Assembly: GCA_022565135.1 (NCBI GenBank)
Contig: JADFKA010000126.1
Span: 1 to 5,786 of the forward strand
DNA: 5,786 nucleotides
Source: Pseudomonadota bacterium
GTDB taxonomy: Bacteria > Pseudomonadota > Gammaproteobacteria > Steroidobacterales > Woeseiaceae
Reading direction: 5' to 3'
In this document: one piece after another, positions 5,466 through 5,786 of the stretch
Numbering within the stretch: the stretch's first letter is position 1
Layout of the letters: each line of letters begins with the position of its first letter
Position numbers and translations under genes: made by a program
Notes under the pieces: model-generated
What the model was told of the DNA's origin: nothing
The model's database searches: none
What the model saw: only the letters and a program-made list of their open reading frames with translations

Positions 5466-5786
5466 TCAGGTTTGACATCTCTTGCAATAAAATGTCGATC
5501 GTTGGCCTATCACCATGACAGACACAGGACGCTTACAACGTCGGCAGGACTGTCCATCGCGACCATACACTTCGAGTTGCTGTTGAAAATACCCGGGCTG
5601 TCCATCACCGCCGTAATAGTCTCGCAAAGTTGTTCCGCCAGCGGCAATCGCGTTTTGCAGCACGAGCTTGATGGCAGCGACAAGCGCGTCGTAACGGTGT
5701 GCAGCAATACGACCCGCGGCGCGGCGCGGATGAATACCGGCAAGGAACAGGGCCTCGCTGGAGTAAATATTGCCGACGCCGACGAC
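5466..5786 (-). CDS. mutM: Formamidopyrimidine-DNA glycosylase MutM/Fpg (N-terminal part outside window)
   Basis: Base-excision repair enzyme that removes 8-oxoguanine and formamidopyrimidines and nicks the abasic site. The frame stays open to the right edge, so only the last 106 residues are visible and the ATG at 5663 is internal. They begin with VGVGNIYSSEALFLAGIHP, the helix-two-turn-helix DNA-binding segment of the family, followed by GGTTLRDYYGGDGQPGYFQ and LEVYGRDGQ. The end is the C-terminal zinc finger with CRRC and CKRC pairs separated by 16 residues, including the QRSTFYC loop whose Arg contacts DNA in MutM. The GGTTLRDY and QRSTFYC forms favour MutM over the paralogue Nei (endonuclease VIII). 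The catalytic N-terminal Pro cannot be seen. It converges on coaD. Confidence 0.97.
   Translation of the reverse strand, partial: VVGVGNIYSSEALFLAGIHPRRAAGRIAAHRYDALVAAIKLVLQNAIAAGGTTLRDYYGGDGQPGYFQQQLEVYGRDGQSCRRCKRPVSVMVIGQRSTFYCKRCQT

Overview
The window reads as a chromosomal segment of a gammaproteobacterium. The evidence is the divergent arrangement of rsmD against an ftsY-ftsE-ftsX-rpoH cluster, the same order as in E. coli, together with a sigma-32 carrying the canonical RpoH box. Base composition is moderately GC-rich and even, apart from an AT-rich stretch between ftsX and rpoH. I see no transposase, phage gene, tRNA, rRNA or CRISPR array. I cannot name the genus.

Layout: (a) 1-604, plus strand: the C-terminal end of an OmpA-like peptidoglycan-binding protein cut by the window edge, then a small DUF3465-family protein whose frame has no normal start codon. 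(b) 628-4275, minus strand, read right to left: ftsY (signal-recognition-particle receptor), ftsE and ftsX (divisome ABC complex), tightly overlapped, then a 149-bp gap and rpoH (heat-shock sigma factor). (c) 4362-5459, plus strand: rsmD (16S rRNA methyltransferase) and coaD (phosphopantetheine adenylyltransferase), 12 bp apart. (d) 5466-5786, minus strand: the C-terminal end of mutM (formamidopyrimidine-DNA glycosylase), cut by the window edge and convergent with coaD.

The genes are conserved housekeeping genes; the interesting part is the control region of rpoH (about 1492-1640). It holds a perfect CIRCE operator (9-bp arms TTAGCACTC / GAGTGCTAA, 9-bp spacer), the target of the HrcA repressor. 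Overlapping it is a very good match to a sigma-E (RpoE/AlgU) promoter, GGAACTT at -35 and TCTAA at -10, with the -10 box and expected start site inside the CIRCE. If both are real, rpoH is activated by envelope stress through sigma-E and repressed at the same site by HrcA, whose activity depends on GroEL. That would wire three heat and protein-folding regulators into one short promoter. A weaker Fur-box-like palindrome and a possible hairpin over the start codon lie on either side and are reported as speculative.
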